DNA from: Nitrosovibrio sp. Nv4
GTDB taxonomy: Bacteria; Pseudomonadota; Alphaproteobacteria; Acetobacterales; Acetobacteraceae
NCBI GenBank assembly: GCA_943330455.2
Contig: CALQHT020000024.1
Coordinates: 1-36,814, forward strand
Length of the DNA stretch: 36,814 nucleotides
Reading direction: 5' to 3'
Position numbers and translations under genes: made by a program. How positions within the stretch are numbered: the stretch's first letter is position 1; every line of letters starts with the position of its first letter. The notes under the pieces are model-generated. The model was not told where the DNA came from and ran no database searches. It saw nothing but the letters and a program-made list of their open reading frames with translations. Below, piece after piece: positions 16,513-25,896 of the stretch.

Positions 16513-17550
16513 TCAGGCCGCCCCCGGCATCTTCTCCAACGGGAACGTCACCCCATTGTTGTGCAGATGACACGACGCCAGATGCCCTGGCTTGATTTCC
16601 CGCAACACCGGCACTTCCTCCCGGCACTGCTTCGAAGCGTAAAGACACCGTGTATGGAAATGGCACCCCTTCGGCGGATTGATCGGGCTCGGCACATCCC
16701 CTGTCAGGATCAAGCGTTTTCTCTCGCGCGCCCCCGATTTCGGGATCGGTACCGCCGACAACAAAGCCTCCGTATAAGGATGCAACGGCATCTCGAACAA
16801 AGACGTCTTGTCTGTCATCTCGACGATCCGGCCGAGATACATCACCGCCACCCGGTGGCTGATATGTTCCACGACTGCAAGATCATGTGCCACGAACAGA
16901 TAGGACAGTTGCAGCTCGTCCTGCAAATCCATCAACAGGTTGATGATCTGCGCCTGGATCGACACATCCAGCGCCGACACCGGCTCATCGCCCACGATCA
17001 GCTCCGGGTTCAACGCCAACGACCGCGCGATCCCGATGCGCTGGCGCTGCCCGCCGGAAAATTCATGCGGATACAGAAACATCTGATCGCCGCGCAGCCC
17101 CACCCGCTGGAACAGGCTCTCGACCCGATCCTGCCGCTCGGTCTTGGAGCCAATATTGTGGATCGTCAGCGGCTCCCCCACGATATCCCCGGCGGTCATC
17201 CGAGGATTCAGCGACGCGTACGGGTCCTGGTAGATCATCTGCATCTGCTGGCGGTACGGCAGCATCGCCTCCCGATCCAGATTGGTGATGTCTGTGCCCT
17301 TGACCTTGATCGACCCGCCGGTCGGTTCCAGTAGTTTCAGCAGGGTGCGCCCAACGGTGGACTTGCCGCAGCCGCTCTCGCCGACCAGGCCCAGGGTTTC
17401 GCCCTTCTCGATATGGAACGATACCCCATCGACCGCCAGCACATGGCCGGCCACGCGAGAGAAAAACCCGCGCGTGATGGGAAAATGCTTCTTGAGGTTC
17501 TGAACCTCCAGCAGAGGCCCCCCTGGCAGCGGTCCGGTCGTCGCGCTCAT
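16513..17550 (-). CDS. dppF: Peptide/oligosaccharide ABC transporter ATP-binding protein, DppF type
   Basis: A 345-residue ATPase energising the DppBC permeases. Walker A is GESGCGKS (57-64), the Q-loop lies in [12 protein letters not shown], the signature is SGGQRQR (165-171), and Walker B is LIVGDEP (184-190). A C-terminal oligopeptide/dipeptide extension carries the cysteine cluster C-x-F-H-T-R-C...C...C found in Opp/Dpp ATPases. The ATG at 17550 overlaps the dppD stop (ATGA), so the pair is translationally coupled. The frame is open upstream without similarity. Confidence 0.92.
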   Translation of the reverse strand: MSATTGPLPGGPLLEVQNLKKHFPITRGFFSRVAGHVLAVDGVSFHIEKGETLGLVGESGCGKSTVGRTLLKLLEPTGGSIKVKGTDITNLDREAMLPYRQQMQMIYQDPYASLNPRMTAGDIVGEPLTIHNIGSKTERQDRVESLFQRVGLRGDQMFLYPHEFSGGQRQRIGIARSLALNPELIVGDEPVSALDVSIQAQIINLLMDLQDELQLSYLFVAHDLAVVEHISHRVAVMYLGRIVEMTDKTSLFEMPLHPYTEALLSAVPIPKSGARERKRLILTGDVPSPINPPKGCHFHTRCLYASKQCREEVPVLREIKPGHLASCHLHNNGVTFPLEKMPGAA

Positions 17551-18599
17551 GCCGCACCTCCCAACAACAGTTCGGCATGCCAGCACGCCACGAAATGCGC
17601 CGGCCGGTATTCTTCCAATTTCGGATACTCCGCCCGACAGCGATCGGTAGCGAAGCCGCAACGAGGCGCGAACGTGCAGCCCTGCGGCAAACGCGCCAGA
17701 GACGGCACCATCCCCTTGATCTCAGCCAGGCGCGCACGCCCCGGTCCGGTATGGGCGGCAACCTCGACATTCGGGATGGAGCCAAGCAGACCGCGCGTGT
17801 AGGGATGGCCCGGGCGATCGAACAGGTCGTCGACCGGGGCTTCCTCGACCTTGCGGCCGGCATACATCACCACGACCCGGTCGGCGTTTTCCGCGACGAC
17901 ACCCATGTCATGCGTGATCAGAACGATCGCGGTGCCGAATTTGTCCTGCAGGTCGCGCATCAGGTCCAAAATCTGTGCCTGGATGGTGACGTCCAGCGCC
18001 GTCGTCGGCTCATCCGCGATCAGCACCTTGGGATTGCACGACAGCGCCATTGCGATCATCACGCGTTGGCGCATGCCGCCTGACATCTGGTGCGGATAGG
18101 CATTCACCCGCCGCTCCGGCTCTGGGATCGACACCCGGCGCAGCATGTCGATGGCCTTCTCATGCGCATCGCGCCTGGACAGGCCCTGGTGCAGCGCCAC
18201 CGCCTCTGAAATCTGCTTTCCGATCGTGTAAAGCGGGTTCAGCGACGTCATAGGCTCCTGGAAAATCATGGAGATGTCGTTGCCGCGGATGTCTTCCATC
18301 TGCCGCTCGGTCATGTCCAACAGGTTGCGACCATCGAATCGCACCTGGCCGCCGACGATGCGCCCGGGCGGGTTGGCAACCAGGCGCAGAATGGACAGAG
18401 CGGTGACGCTCTTGCCGCAGCCGGATTCGCCAACGACACCCAGGGTTTCCCCGCTGCGCACCGAGTAAGACACGCCATCGACCGCCTTCACCACGCCATC
18501 GGCGGTAAAGAAGTGCGTCTGGAGGTTGTCCACCTCCAACAATGGCGCACCAGAGGCTGCAGGTGCGATGTTCCGTTCGGTTGAAACGGCCTGACTCAA
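17547..18599 (-). CDS. dppD: Peptide/oligosaccharide ABC transporter ATP-binding protein, DppD type
   Basis: A 350-residue ATPase, first gene of the minus-strand dppDF pair. Walker A is GESGCGKS (57-64), Q-loop [12 protein letters not shown], signature SGGMRQR (173-179), Walker [13 protein letters not shown], and the H-loop lies in LITHDMGVV. The C-terminal extension contains the C-x-F-A-P-R-C...C...C cysteine motif. It is divergent from the first binding-protein gene across a 102-bp control region, so permease, ATPases and binding proteins occupy three transcription units. Confidence 0.92.
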   Translation of the reverse strand: MSQAVSTERNIAPAASGAPLLEVDNLQTHFFTADGVVKAVDGVSYSVRSGETLGVVGESGCGKSVTALSILRLVANPPGRIVGGQVRFDGRNLLDMTERQMEDIRGNDISMIFQEPMTSLNPLYTIGKQISEAVALHQGLSRRDAHEKAIDMLRRVSIPEPERRVNAYPHQMSGGMRQRVMIAMALSCNPKVLIADEPTTALDVTIQAQILDLMRDLQDKFGTAIVLITHDMGVVAENADRVVVMYAGRKVEEAPVDDLFDRPGHPYTRGLLGSIPNVEVAAHTGPGRARLAEIKGMVPSLARLPQGCTFAPRCGFATDRCRAEYPKLEEYRPAHFVACWHAELLLGGAA

Positions 18600-18701
18600 G
18601 GAGGTGACCCCCGGTTTTTGTTATGATATCCTGGACATACGGACGCGCCACGACAACCCACCGTATGGGTTGTTAAAGACCAAAAGGGAGGACATAACAA
18701 T
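18600..18701. promoter_or_regulatory. Divergent control region of dppD and the first binding-protein gene
   Basis: The 102-bp gap contains an AT-rich patch with TATGAT (18622-18627), a possible -10 for the plus-strand gene. A perfect 8-bp hairpin follows: ACAACCCA (18653-18660), loop CCGTA, TGGGTTGT (18666-18673). The ribosome site AGGGAGGA (18685-18692) is 9 nt before ATG 18702. The hairpin could be an operator or an mRNA-stabilising 5' UTR element. No clear -35 box was identified. Confidence 0.5.
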
Positions 18702-20396
18702 ATGCATAATCAGGACCAGCCGCCTGGTGGCGGTCGGCGCGACTTCCTGCGGGGCAGTGCCGCGGCGATGGCGGTGGCAACCGCTTACGGCATCACCCCG
18801 TCGCGTGGCTTGGCACAGGGTGTGCCCAACCAATATGACGGCTCCAATTTCCAGTTGAAGGCGGCCGAACCGAACCCGAAGCGGGGAGGCGTGCTGAAAA
18901 TGGCGCTGCTGTCGCGCCAGCCGCATTTCGACGTCCACCAGTCGGGCACGTTCTCGAACATCAGCACCCAGGCGTGCATGTTCGATAACCTTATCCGCCG
19001 CGACCCGCGCGACGGCGGCAAGACGATCATTCCGGACCTGGCGCATAGCTGGGATATTTCCAAGGACGGAACCAGCTACACCTTCTTCCTGCGCAAGGGC
19101 GTGCAGTTCCACGATGGCGCCGAACTGACCAGCGCCGATGTGAAGGCCACCTTCGATCGCATCGTCAAACCGCCCGCTGGGATCAGTATCCCCCGCAGCT
19201 CCCTGTTCACCGCGGTGCAGGAAATCAAGGCCGTCGACAAATACACGGTGGAATTCAAGCTGGCCGAACCGCGGCCGGTGAACTTCATCATGTCCTCGAT
19301 CGCCAGCGGCTGGAACATCATCATCCAGAAGAAGATTTTGGAGGAGAACAACTACAATCTCCGCCGCGTGGTCACCTATCCGGGCACCGGTCCCTACAAG
19401 TCGCTGCGCCGCGTCGAAAACGAGGTCTGGGCGTTCGAGAAGAACAAGGACTACTGGAACAAGGAACTCCCGTACCTGGATGGGCTGGAATTCTACCACG
19501 CGCTGCCGTTCTCGCCGGAAATGGCGTCAGCGCTGTTGTCCAACCGCGTCGATTACGTGCGGGTGACGGACCCGGCGACCTTGCGGCGCGCGAAGTCGAC
19601 GGCCGGTATGGCCGGGACGGACTATTATCAGAGCGTGATCCACGGCGCCTGGCCGAACAACAAGAAGAAGCCGTTCGACGATCCGCGGGTGCGGCGCGCC
19701 ATGCATCTGGTCATCGACAAGGCGGTGATGGTGGACGTGGTCAAGGATCTGGCGCCGATGATGGTGGGTGGCTTCATCTACCCGTTCTCGGAATTCGCCA
19801 CCCCGACCGGTGAGCTGACCAAGCGGTTTGGCTACCAGCCCGACCCGACGGCGGCAGTCAAGGAGGCGCGCGCGCTGATGGCCGCGGCAGGGTACGCGAA
19901 CGGCATCAAGAACATGGACGTGCTGGTGCGCGACCTGCCCAGCTTCCGCCTATGGTCGCAGGCTTTCCAGGCGATCATGGCGCAGACCCTGAACATCCAG
20001 TGCAACCTGCGCCTGGCAGTGGAATCGATCTGGTTCGACGACGCCAAGGCTGGAAATTTCGACATTGCCGTGGGCGTGATCATCTCCACCCTGCTCGATC
20101 CGTCGGATTACTTCCGCGCCTGGTATGGCAAGGACGGCCCGCAGAACCACGCATTCTGGGACAATCCGAAGTTCAACACCCTGTTATTGCAAATCGACCG
20201 GGAGATCGATCCGGCGAAGCGTCTGGCGCTGATCCGCCAGGCCGAGATGATCATGGAGGAAGACCCGCCGTTGCTGCCCTTCAGTTGGGAGAAGATCAAC
20301 GACGCCTGGTACACCTATGTGAAGGGCCTTTATCCCTACGACTATTTTGGCCTGTACGACGTCGATCGCTATGACACCGTCTGGCTGGACAAATAG
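18702..20396 (+). CDS. Tat-exported ABC substrate-binding protein (SBP_bac_5), copy 1
   Basis: A 564-residue family 5 solute-binding protein. A twin-arginine signal (RRDFLRGSAA, Arg12-Arg13) and hydrophobic core lead to a probable cleavage near Gly36-Leu-Ala-Gln39. The mature protein shows family 5 landmarks: PDLAHSWDIS, YTFFLRKGVQFHDGAELTSADV, DDPRVRRAMHLVIDK and the YWNKELPYLDG segment. It should deliver substrate to DppBCDF in the periplasm. Tat export suggests the fold is completed in the cytoplasm. It is closely similar along its whole length to the next gene. Confidence 0.92.
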   Translation: MHNQDQPPGGGRRDFLRGSAAAMAVATAYGITPSRGLAQGVPNQYDGSNFQLKAAEPNPKRGGVLKMALLSRQPHFDVHQSGTFSNISTQACMFDNLIRRDPRDGGKTIIPDLAHSWDISKDGTSYTFFLRKGVQFHDGAELTSADVKATFDRIVKPPAGISIPRSSLFTAVQEIKAVDKYTVEFKLAEPRPVNFIMSSIASGWNIIIQKKILEENNYNLRRVVTYPGTGPYKSLRRVENEVWAFEKNKDYWNKELPYLDGLEFYHALPFSPEMASALLSNRVDYVRVTDPATLRRAKSTAGMAGTDYYQSVIHGAWPNNKKKPFDDPRVRRAMHLVIDKAVMVDVVKDLAPMMVGGFIYPFSEFATPTGELTKRFGYQPDPTAAVKEARALMAAAGYANGIKNMDVLVRDLPSFRLWSQAFQAIMAQTLNIQCNLRLAVESIWFDDAKAGNFDIAVGVIISTLLDPSDYFRAWYGKDGPQNHAFWDNPKFNTLLLQIDREIDPAKRLALIRQAEMIMEEDPPLLPFSWEKINDAWYTYVKGLYPYDYFGLYDVDRYDTVWLDK

Positions 20397-20407
20397 GCAT
20401 CCGGACC

Positions 20408-20445
20408 CATGCCGGATTCCTGATGGCATGCGGGAATCCGGCATG
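20408..20445 (+). terminator. Perfect hairpin between the tandem binding-protein genes
   Basis: CATGCCGGATTCC (20408-20420) and GGAATCCGGCATG (20433-20445) form a perfect 13-bp stem with a 12-nt loop, 12 nt after the first gene's stop. There is no T-run, so it may act as an attenuator or an mRNA 3'-end stabiliser that sets unequal expression of the two genes. The motif also resembles palindromic elements scattered in related genomes. Confidence 0.6.
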
Positions 20446-20529
20446 GTAGCCTTAACCTCAAGGAGCAAGCGACCGGCTGTTGGGGCCGGCCGCCCTCCGC
20501 TTGTACAATATCCCAGGGAGGGAGCTTGA

Positions 20530-22212
20530 ATGTCTGAACCGAATTTCCCCGGTCCGGGTTGGGGCCGCCGCACATTTCTGAAGGCAACGGCAGCCGCGGG
20601 CCTGTATGGATTGGGCGCCGAACAGGCGGTGGCTCAGGTGCCGCTGCAATATGACGGCTCCAAATTCCAGCTTGCCGCGCCGGAAGCCAACCCGAAGCGG
20701 GGTGGGGTGCTGCGTCTCGGGATCGGCAGCCGCCCGCCGCATTTCGACGTCCATCAGTCTGGCACCATCAACAACCTGGGCACCCAGTCGGTGATGTTCG
20801 ACAACCTGATCCGTCGCGATCCGCGTGACAGCGGGAAGACGATCATCCCCGATCTGGCGCATAGCTGGGAAATCGCGCCGGACGGCAAGACCTATACTTT
20901 CTTCCTGCGCAAGGATGTCACCTTCCACGACGGTGCCGATTTCACCGCCGAGGACGTGAAGGCCACCTACGACCGCATCGTGAACCCGCCATCGGGTATC
21001 AGCATCCCGCGCAGTTCGTTGTTCAAGGCGGTCAGCGAGATCAATGTTCGCGACAAATACACGATCGAGTTCAAGCTGGGGTCTCCACGTCCGGCCAATT
21101 TTATCATGTCCGCCTTCGCCAGCGGCTGGAACATCATCGTCCGCAAGAAGACTCTGGAAGACAACGCCTATAACCTGCGTCGCGTCGTGGTTTATCCGGG
21201 CACCGGGCCGTTCAAGCATGTCCGCCGGGTGGAGAACGAAGTCTGGGTGTTCGAAAAGAACAAGAACTACTGGAACCCCGGCCTGCCGTATCTGGATGGG
21301 GTCGAGGTCTACCATCTGCTGCAGTTTTCTCCGGAACTCGGAGCGGCCCTGCTGGCCAATCGCGTGGATTACGGTCGGATTCTCGACCCGGTCACCGGGC
21401 GGAAGGCCAAGGCGACACCTGGCATGTCGTCGACCGAATACTACCAGAGCGTCATCCAGGGCACCTGGATGAACAACAAGAAGAAGCCGATGGACGACCC
21501 TCGGGTTCGTCGCGCCTTCCATCTGGTGCTGGACAAGGCGATTCTGGTGGACGTGGTGAAGGATGTGTCGCCGATGATGGTCGGCGGGTTCATCTATCCG
21601 TTCTCGGAGTTCGCGACGCCAAAGGATCAACTGAACAAGCGGATCGGCTATCAGGAAGACCCGACCGCGGCGATCAAGGAAGCCAAGGCGCTGATGGCGG
21701 CGGCTGGTTATGCCAATGGTTTTAAGGGTCTGGACTTCCTGGTGCGAGAGGTTTCCACCTTCAAGCTGTGGTCGCAGGCCATCCAGGCCATGCTGCAACA
21801 GGCCCTGAATGTCGAGACCAAGCTGCGCACGGTCGTGGAATCGGTCTGGTTCGACGATACCAAGTCCGGCAACTACGATCTCGCGATCGGCGCGATCGTT
21901 TCGACTCTGCTGGATCCGTCCGATTACTTCAATGCCTGGTATGGCAAGGACGGGCCGCAGAACTACTCGTTCTGGGACAACAAGCCGTTCCAGGACCTGC
22001 TGGCGCAGATCGACGTGGAAGTCGATCCGGCCAAGCGTCTGGCGCTGATCCGTCAGTGCGAGATGATCATGGAGAACGATCCGCCGGTACTGCCGGTGGC
22101 GTGGGAAAAGATCGTCGACGTTTGGTACAATTACGTAAAGGGCCTGAACCCGTACGAGTTCTTCGGAGTCTACGATGTGGGCCGCCAGGATACGGTGTGG
22201 CTGGATAAGTAA
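20530..22212 (+). CDS. Tat-exported ABC substrate-binding protein (SBP_bac_5), copy 2
   Basis: A 560-residue paralogue of the preceding gene, alike from the mature N-terminus (QYDGSKFQL) to the last residues (DTVWLDK). The Tat signal is RRTFLK (Arg13-Arg14), with cleavage likely after Ala33-Val-Ala35. Differences concentrate in scattered positions rather than blocks, pointing to duplication followed by divergence, possibly of ligand range. ATG 20530 has a GGAGGGAG SD just upstream. It is 133 bp after copy 1 and shares its direction; the hairpin in the gap could partly separate the two transcripts. Confidence 0.92.
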   Translation: MSEPNFPGPGWGRRTFLKATAAAGLYGLGAEQAVAQVPLQYDGSKFQLAAPEANPKRGGVLRLGIGSRPPHFDVHQSGTINNLGTQSVMFDNLIRRDPRDSGKTIIPDLAHSWEIAPDGKTYTFFLRKDVTFHDGADFTAEDVKATYDRIVNPPSGISIPRSSLFKAVSEINVRDKYTIEFKLGSPRPANFIMSAFASGWNIIVRKKTLEDNAYNLRRVVVYPGTGPFKHVRRVENEVWVFEKNKNYWNPGLPYLDGVEVYHLLQFSPELGAALLANRVDYGRILDPVTGRKAKATPGMSSTEYYQSVIQGTWMNNKKKPMDDPRVRRAFHLVLDKAILVDVVKDVSPMMVGGFIYPFSEFATPKDQLNKRIGYQEDPTAAIKEAKALMAAAGYANGFKGLDFLVREVSTFKLWSQAIQAMLQQALNVETKLRTVVESVWFDDTKSGNYDLAIGAIVSTLLDPSDYFNAWYGKDGPQNYSFWDNKPFQDLLAQIDVEVDPAKRLALIRQCEMIMENDPPVLPVAWEKIVDVWYNYVKGLNPYEFFGVYDVGRQDTVWLDK

Positions 22213-22303
22213 TCGCGTATGGGATGCCGCGCCGGTCCATTCGGGTCGGCGCGCGTTCGCTGTAGTACCAACGGCCCTAACCGATGCCCAGCGCCTCATC
22301 GTC

Positions 22304-22380
22304 ATTGCCGAGCTTGACCCGGCACCCCTCGCTTCAACGGAAGGGGGCGGGTTGCCGGGTCAAGCCGGGAAATTGCAATG
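22304..22380. repeat. Palindromic intergenic element, copy 2
   Basis: GCTTGACCCGGCA (22312-22324) pairs with TGCCGGGTCAAGC (22352-22364), with outer imperfect pairing of the ATTGC/GCAAT ends. The loop, rich in CCCTCGCTTCAACGG and GGGGGCGGG, is the near reverse complement of the loop at 609-638. It lies between the second binding-protein gene and the debranching enzyme. Confidence 0.8.
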
Positions 22381-22438
22381 AAGTAACGGTTTCCGTCTGT
22401 GATGGACGGAACCGCCAACGCTCCAGGAGACCGCAGGC

Positions 22439-24601
22439 ATGGCTTTCAAGGTTCAGGTCGGACCGCCGCAGATCGCCATCCACCAGGCCATGACCGTGCT
22501 GGTGACCGAACCGGACGGAGAGGTCATCTGGCCATCCGACAAGGGCCTCTATTTCTTCGACACCCGGGTTATCAGTGCCTGGCAGGCCTATGCCAACGGC
22601 GTCGAGTGGGATCTGCTGAACGGCGGCGCGGTCACCTATGATTCCGCGCGCATCTTCCTGACCAACAAGGCCTTCCTGACCGAGGACGGCGCCGTCGAGG
22701 CGCGCACCATCAACTTTGAATTGTCCCGCCTGATCGATGGCGGCATGCGCGAGGAGATGGTCGTCACCAACCACAGCCGGATGCCGGTTCGCTTCAACCT
22801 GGAATTCGCCATCCGGTCGGACTTTGCCGATGTGTTCGACGTGAAGTCGAACCGCGCGGTGCGGCGCGGGCGCATTGCCACCGACTGGTCGGAAGCGAAT
22901 CAGGTACTGGCGACGATCTACCGAAACAAGGACTTTCACCGTGCCGTTTCGATTTCGGTCGATTCAGCGGACAGTCGCGCGGTGTATGCGAACGGACGGC
23001 TGAGCTTTGAAATCGACCTGGACAAGGGGGCGTCCTGGCACTGTTGTCTGCTGTATGAACTGACGGCGGGGGAACGGGCCTATTCCGGGCCCGGTCGGCG
23101 GCCCGTGAACAATGGCGGGGCAGGGGAGTCCGAAGGCGGCAAGGAATGGCGGGAGACGGTGCTGAAGATCCGCACCAGCAACGAGGAGTTCTACCGCTTC
23201 TACCACCAGGCGATCGACGACATGGCCGCCTTGCGCCTGCCGATCGAGGGCACTGACAGTCTGGTCTTCGTCCCCGCCGCCGGGCTGCCCTGGTTCATGG
23301 CACCGTTCGGGCGCGACAGCCTGATCGTTTCATTGCAGAACATTCTCGTCTATCCGGAATTCGCGCGCGGCTCGCTCGACGTTCTTGGCCGCTGGCAGGC
23401 AACCGAGCACGACACCTATCGCGACGCCGAACCCGGCAAGATCATGCATGAATTGCGTTACGGGGAATTGGCGCATTTCAAGCTGATCCCGCACACGCCC
23501 TATTACGGCACGGCGGACGCGACGCCGCTATACTTGGTGACCTTGCACGCGGCGTGGCGGGCGACCGGCGACATAACGTTGCTGCATCGGCATCTGCCGA
23601 ACGCGGAAGCGGCCCTGGCGTGGATCGACAACGACGGCGACCGCGACGGGGATATGTTTCAGGAGTACCAGACGCGCTCGCCCAACGGGTATGAGAACAT
23701 GGACTGGAAGGATTCCGGCGATTCCATGTCGTATCCGGACGGGACTTTGGTGCGCGGACCGAAGGCGCTGTGTGAGTTGCAGGGCTATGTCTACGACGCC
23801 TGGGTGCGCATGGCGGAGGTGTACGACGCTCTCGGCAAGACTGATCGCGCGGCCGCGTTGCGCGCCAAGGCAAGCGCATTGTTCGAGAAGTTCAACGAAG
23901 TGTTCTGGGACGAGGCGAGCGGGTTCTACGCCTACATGCTCGACGGAGACAAGAAACCGGTCCTGACGGTGGCGTCCAATCCGGGGCATCTTCTGTGGTC
24001 CGGGATCGTGCCGCCCGAGCGCGCGGCACGGGTGGTGGCGCGTCTGATGGCGCCGGACATGAACTCCGGCTGGGGGATCAGGACGCTTTCCAGCGCGCAT
24101 CCGTCGTATAATCCGTATTCGTATCAGAACGGTTCGGTCTGGCCGCATGACAACAGCCTGATCGCGTTGGGGTTCAAGCGCTATGGGTTCACGGCGGAGG
24201 CTGCACGGATTGCCCGCGATATCAGCGGTGCTGCGAGCCATTTCCTGCTGAACCAGTTGCCGGAACTTTACGCCGGGGTGTCGCGGCAGGAGGCCAGTTT
24301 TCCGGTGCAATATCTGGGTGCGAATGTGCCGCAGGCCTGGGCGGCGGGGTCGTGTTTTGCGTTGTTGCAGGCGATCCTGGGCATTCGGCCGGATGCGCCG
24401 AACAACCGGCTGTATGTCGATCCGGCGCTGCCCACCTGGCTGCCCGATATTTCCCTGCACGATTTGCGGCTGGGCCCGCATCACCTGGATATCGCGTTCC
24501 GCCGCAAGGGGGAGGAGACGGTTGTCGAGGTCCTGCGGGGCGATCCATCCATTGTGGAACGGCGAGCGGCTCCGTTACCGGGGATTGTCAGGCCGGCCTG
24601 A
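22439..24601 (+). CDS. Glycogen debranching-type amylo-alpha-1,6-glucosidase
   Basis: 720 residues. The N-terminal part (about 1-200) is a glycogen-debranching N-terminal domain with GLYFFDTRVISAW and EEMVVTNHSRMPV. The C-terminal (alpha/alpha)6 glucosidase domain shows WFMAPFGRDS (285-294), EPGKIMHELRYGEL, IPHTPYYGTADATPLY and NGSVWPHDNS. It is probably a cytoplasmic alpha-glucan or trehalose-like oligosaccharide hydrolase; exact specificity is open. An AGGAG SD precedes ATG 22439. It follows the transporter genes with a palindromic element in between. A functional link would favour oligosaccharides as the transported substrate, but this is inference. Confidence 0.87.
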   Translation: MAFKVQVGPPQIAIHQAMTVLVTEPDGEVIWPSDKGLYFFDTRVISAWQAYANGVEWDLLNGGAVTYDSARIFLTNKAFLTEDGAVEARTINFELSRLIDGGMREEMVVTNHSRMPVRFNLEFAIRSDFADVFDVKSNRAVRRGRIATDWSEANQVLATIYRNKDFHRAVSISVDSADSRAVYANGRLSFEIDLDKGASWHCCLLYELTAGERAYSGPGRRPVNNGGAGESEGGKEWRETVLKIRTSNEEFYRFYHQAIDDMAALRLPIEGTDSLVFVPAAGLPWFMAPFGRDSLIVSLQNILVYPEFARGSLDVLGRWQATEHDTYRDAEPGKIMHELRYGELAHFKLIPHTPYYGTADATPLYLVTLHAAWRATGDITLLHRHLPNAEAALAWIDNDGDRDGDMFQEYQTRSPNGYENMDWKDSGDSMSYPDGTLVRGPKALCELQGYVYDAWVRMAEVYDALGKTDRAAALRAKASALFEKFNEVFWDEASGFYAYMLDGDKKPVLTVASNPGHLLWSGIVPPERAARVVARLMAPDMNSGWGIRTLSSAHPSYNPYSYQNGSVWPHDNSLIALGFKRYGFTAEAARIARDISGAASHFLLNQLPELYAGVSRQEASFPVQYLGANVPQAWAAGSCFALLQAILGIRPDAPNNRLYVDPALPTWLPDISLHDLRLGPHHLDIAFRRKGEETVVEVLRGDPSIVERRAAPLPGIVRPA

Positions 24602-24997
24602 GACAGGGGTTGCGTTTGCAAGCGTCCGACTGATGCCGGCGTGGTGGAGATCGCACGCCCAGGCCGGCCGCACGCCCAGGCCGGCCGAAGAAAGAGGCCG
24701 ATCGGCTTCCGGTAGGGGTACGGTGGTGGAGGCGCGCGAGATCAAGCCACCGGCCGACGCGGTGTATCTGGCGCTGGCCATCCGCCGCGACGGCTCACGC
24801 GAGATACTTGGGCTTTTGATCGCACAAAGAAACCCGCGCGCGTCATCGCCCTTGCCGTCACGATCATCCGCCGCTTACAGTCGGTCACCCAATCGTGGGT
24901 GCGACAGCACAAGCCTCACACACAGAAATTCGGATACTCCCCGACATTGTGCCCAAAGGCACACCCGACATGCGCATCAGGCGGCCGTGAGGAAAAA
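24602..24997. other. Intergenic region with a transposase remnant and a 17-bp tandem duplication
   Basis: No intact gene. Two perfect 17-bp units starting GCACGCCCAGG (24653-24669 and 24670-24686) lie in tandem. A short IS256-like coding remnant is annotated separately at 24723-24821. From about 24890 the G+C content falls as the O-methyltransferase gene begins, which suggests a junction between DNA of different origin. Confidence 0.5.
24723..24821 (+). pseudogene. Short remnant resembling an IS256/mutator-type transposase
   Basis: The frame reads VVEAREIKPPADAVYLALAI then RRDGSREILGLLI. This resembles the AVY(L/V)ALGI-x-x-DG-x-(K/R)E(V/I)LGL segment of IS256-family transposases around the first catalytic aspartate region. 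Only about 33 codons are similar, there is no start, and the flanks are unrelated. If real, it is a decayed insertion. Confidence 0.4.
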
Positions 24998-25867
24998 GTG
25001 GACCTTCTCGATCACAACGAAATATATCAGGCGTTCCTGCGGGAGGTTGAAGCACACACCGTTGATGAACGGCTTGCCACAAACCATTGGCGTCAACGAT
25101 GCATCGAGATCCGGGAGAACGCCCGGACCGAAAATCCGTTTGATTTTTTGCGCTGGCCCAGTCTTACGGATTTCAGTGTGCCTGAGTCCTGGATTCCCAG
25201 GAAGTTCTATGATGATCTTCGAAGCAGCCCGGACTGGGCCAGCAGATGGTTTCCCCTCACGCGGGAAAACAAGCTGGGAAACCCCAAGGATTTTTCACCG
25301 GATTTTGGCACCAGCCCGATTCTGGTCCAGCACGCGTCCCATTTGCAGCGATACGAAGCGGCCGCAGGCGGTTCGATCATCGACTGCGATGTGGTGTTTG
25401 AGATTGGTGGTGGTTATGGCTCGTTTTGCCGGCTTCTGCGGAACTCCGGTTTTACTGGCCTGCACGTCATCTACGACCTACCGCATATTTCGTCCATTCA
25501 ACGCCTGTACTTGGCTTTGTCAGGCCTCACCGAGGTGTCTTCCGACGGAATATCGAAACGGGATGAGCACCGATTTTGCCTGATCACGGATGATAACCTG
25601 GACGACGTGTTTGGCATCCTGCGGTCATCCAGGTTGCGAACGGCCTTTGTGGCAACCTGGTCGTTGAGTGAAACGCCCATGTCGGTGCGCGATCGAATAT
25701 TCCCGCGATTCCTGCCCGTCTGCGACCGCTATCTGATCGCGTTTCAACCTGCTTGGGAAACGATCAGCAATGTGGATTATTTTGCGGCCCTACCTTCTGC
25801 CCGTCCCGATCTGAACTGGCGCGATGAAGCGATCCCCCCAACCACCAGCCGCTATCTGTTTGCCTGA
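24998..25867 (+). CDS. Putative sugar O-methyltransferase
   Basis: 289 residues. The AdoMet-binding motif I is visible as VVFEIGGGYGSFCRLL (EIGGGYG, 135-141), followed by an acidic strand-2 end (LHVIYDLPHI). This arrangement matches the putative sugar O-methyltransferase family found in polysaccharide and glycoprotein loci. GTG 24998 is chosen because GAGG lies 6 nt upstream; the frame is open to GTG 24899 with no better SD. It converges on the large glycosyltransferase gene, 29 bp stop to stop, and probably decorates the glycan that enzyme makes. G+C is lower than in the transporter region. Confidence 0.72.
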   Translation: MDLLDHNEIYQAFLREVEAHTVDERLATNHWRQRCIEIRENARTENPFDFLRWPSLTDFSVPESWIPRKFYDDLRSSPDWASRWFPLTRENKLGNPKDFSPDFGTSPILVQHASHLQRYEAAAGGSIIDCDVVFEIGGGYGSFCRLLRNSGFTGLHVIYDLPHISSIQRLYLALSGLTEVSSDGISKRDEHRFCLITDDNLDDVFGILRSSRLRTAFVATWSLSETPMSVRDRIFPRFLPVCDRYLIAFQPAWETISNVDYFAALPSARPDLNWRDEAIPPTTSRYLFA

Positions 25868-25896
25868 GTGTCCGTCCATAACCAGGCGGAAGCGGT

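Noticed and set aside
20458-22305. Long minus-strand open frame opposite the second binding protein
   Set aside because: Antisense shadow of a well-conserved gene; composition rich in Arg/His/Gln with no family motif.
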